Origin: Gemmatimonadota bacterium
GTDB lineage: Bacteria; Gemmatimonadota; Gemmatimonadetes; Gemmatimonadales; Gemmatimonadaceae
NCBI GenBank assembly: GCA_031127185.1
Contig: JARIET010000165.1
Span: forward strand, 1 to 6,653
DNA length: 6,653 nt
Reading direction: 5' to 3'
Below are positions 6,453 through 6,653 of this stretch, in pieces (position 1 is the first letter of the stretch; the number at the start of each line of letters is the position of its first letter). A program made the translations under genes and the position numbers. A model generated the notes under the pieces. The model worked only from the letters and a program-made list of their open reading frames with translations, did no database searches and was not told the DNA's origin.

Positions 6453-6653
6453 GCAATCTCCCGTCTTCGGCCGGCTGGCCGCCCTCTCCGACCCGATCCG
6501 GGCGCGCCTGCTGCTGGCGCTGGAACGGCACGAACTCACCGTAGGCGAGCTCCACCGCGCGCTGCAACTCCCGCAGTCCACGGTGAGCCGTCACCTTCGC
6601 GCGCTGGCTGACACCGGGTGGGTTGCAAGTCGCGAGGACGGAACGAGCAATCT
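6448..6653 (+). CDS. ArsR/SmtB-family winged-helix regulator, N-terminal part
   Basis: Only the first 68 codons are in the window; the gene continues past the right edge. The sequence MKQSPVFGRLAALSDPIR, RLLLALERHELTVGEL, LPQSTVSRHLRALADTGWV and SREDGTSN is a classic ArsR domain. It has a dimer helix (about 5-18), a support helix (19-29), a helix-turn-helix (32-52, with the recognition helix around STVSRHLRAL) and the start of the wing (57 onward). There is no cysteine in this part, so the ELCVC-type metal or arsenic site of helix 3 is absent. Proteins beginning this way are, from memory, often fused to a C-terminal methyltransferase domain and control methionine/SAM-cycle genes; the window cannot show whether this one is. 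The ATG at 6448 is chosen because it starts exactly where the domain does and sits inside the operator; no Shine-Dalgarno precedes it. Confidence 0.9.
   Translation, partial: MKQSPVFGRLAALSDPIRARLLLALERHELTVGELHRALQLPQSTVSRHLRALADTGWVASREDGTSN

Noticed and set aside
1..6653. Mobile elements, CRISPR arrays, tRNA/rRNA genes, phage or defence islands
   Set aside because: Gene packing is tight, composition looks uniform, and I saw no terminal repeats, repeat-spacer pattern, transposase motifs or tRNA-like fold. Detection by eye could miss weak cases.

Overview
The window looks like ordinary chromosomal core sequence from a GC-rich, diderm (outer-membrane-bearing) bacterium. It carries an Omp85-superfamily outer-membrane protein, the HrpB helicase, lipoprotein signal peptidase LspA and a Tat-exported protein, with frequent GTG starts. 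The gene styles (a Tat-exported DsrE-like protein, a short SAM methyltransferase, an ArsR regulator beginning MKQSPVFGRLAALSDP) fit Gemmatimonadota best. That placement is my judgement from sequence style, not from a search.

Left part, minus strand (about 1-4374): hrpB (4374 to 1849) is followed 44 bases later by the 5' 601 codons of an Omp85/BamA/TamA-type protein (1804 running off the left edge). The Omp85 gene has a signal peptide, about three POTRA domains and a barrel that reaches the conserved VRGYG motif. The close spacing suggests cotranscription. Its reading frame runs unbroken across the whole left quarter of the window.

Centre: a 62-base divergent intergenic region (4375-4436) separates hrpB from lspA and holds a small perfect palindrome, GCGTA-T-TACGC. 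Right part, plus strand (4437-6335): lspA, a Tat-exported DsrE-like protein and a class I SAM-dependent methyltransferase follow one another with gaps of 25 and 17 bases, so they probably form one transcription unit. LspA matures lipoproteins, but the exported neighbour has no lipobox and is not an obvious substrate.

Right edge (6336-6653): after a short non-coding stretch with a possible GC hairpin, an ArsR-type winged-helix regulator begins at 6448 and leaves the window. Just upstream are a TTGACC-N17-TAGCCT promoter candidate and a perfect 8-bp inverted repeat, TTCATCCG-N6-CGGATGAA. The repeat covers the predicted transcription start and the ATG, which is a textbook autoregulation layout and the clearest regulatory signal here.

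I found no mobile element, CRISPR array, RNA gene or clear novel multi-gene system. The points most worth following are the ArsR operator, the exported DsrE-like protein of unknown role, and the cysteine-containing Omp85 protein.
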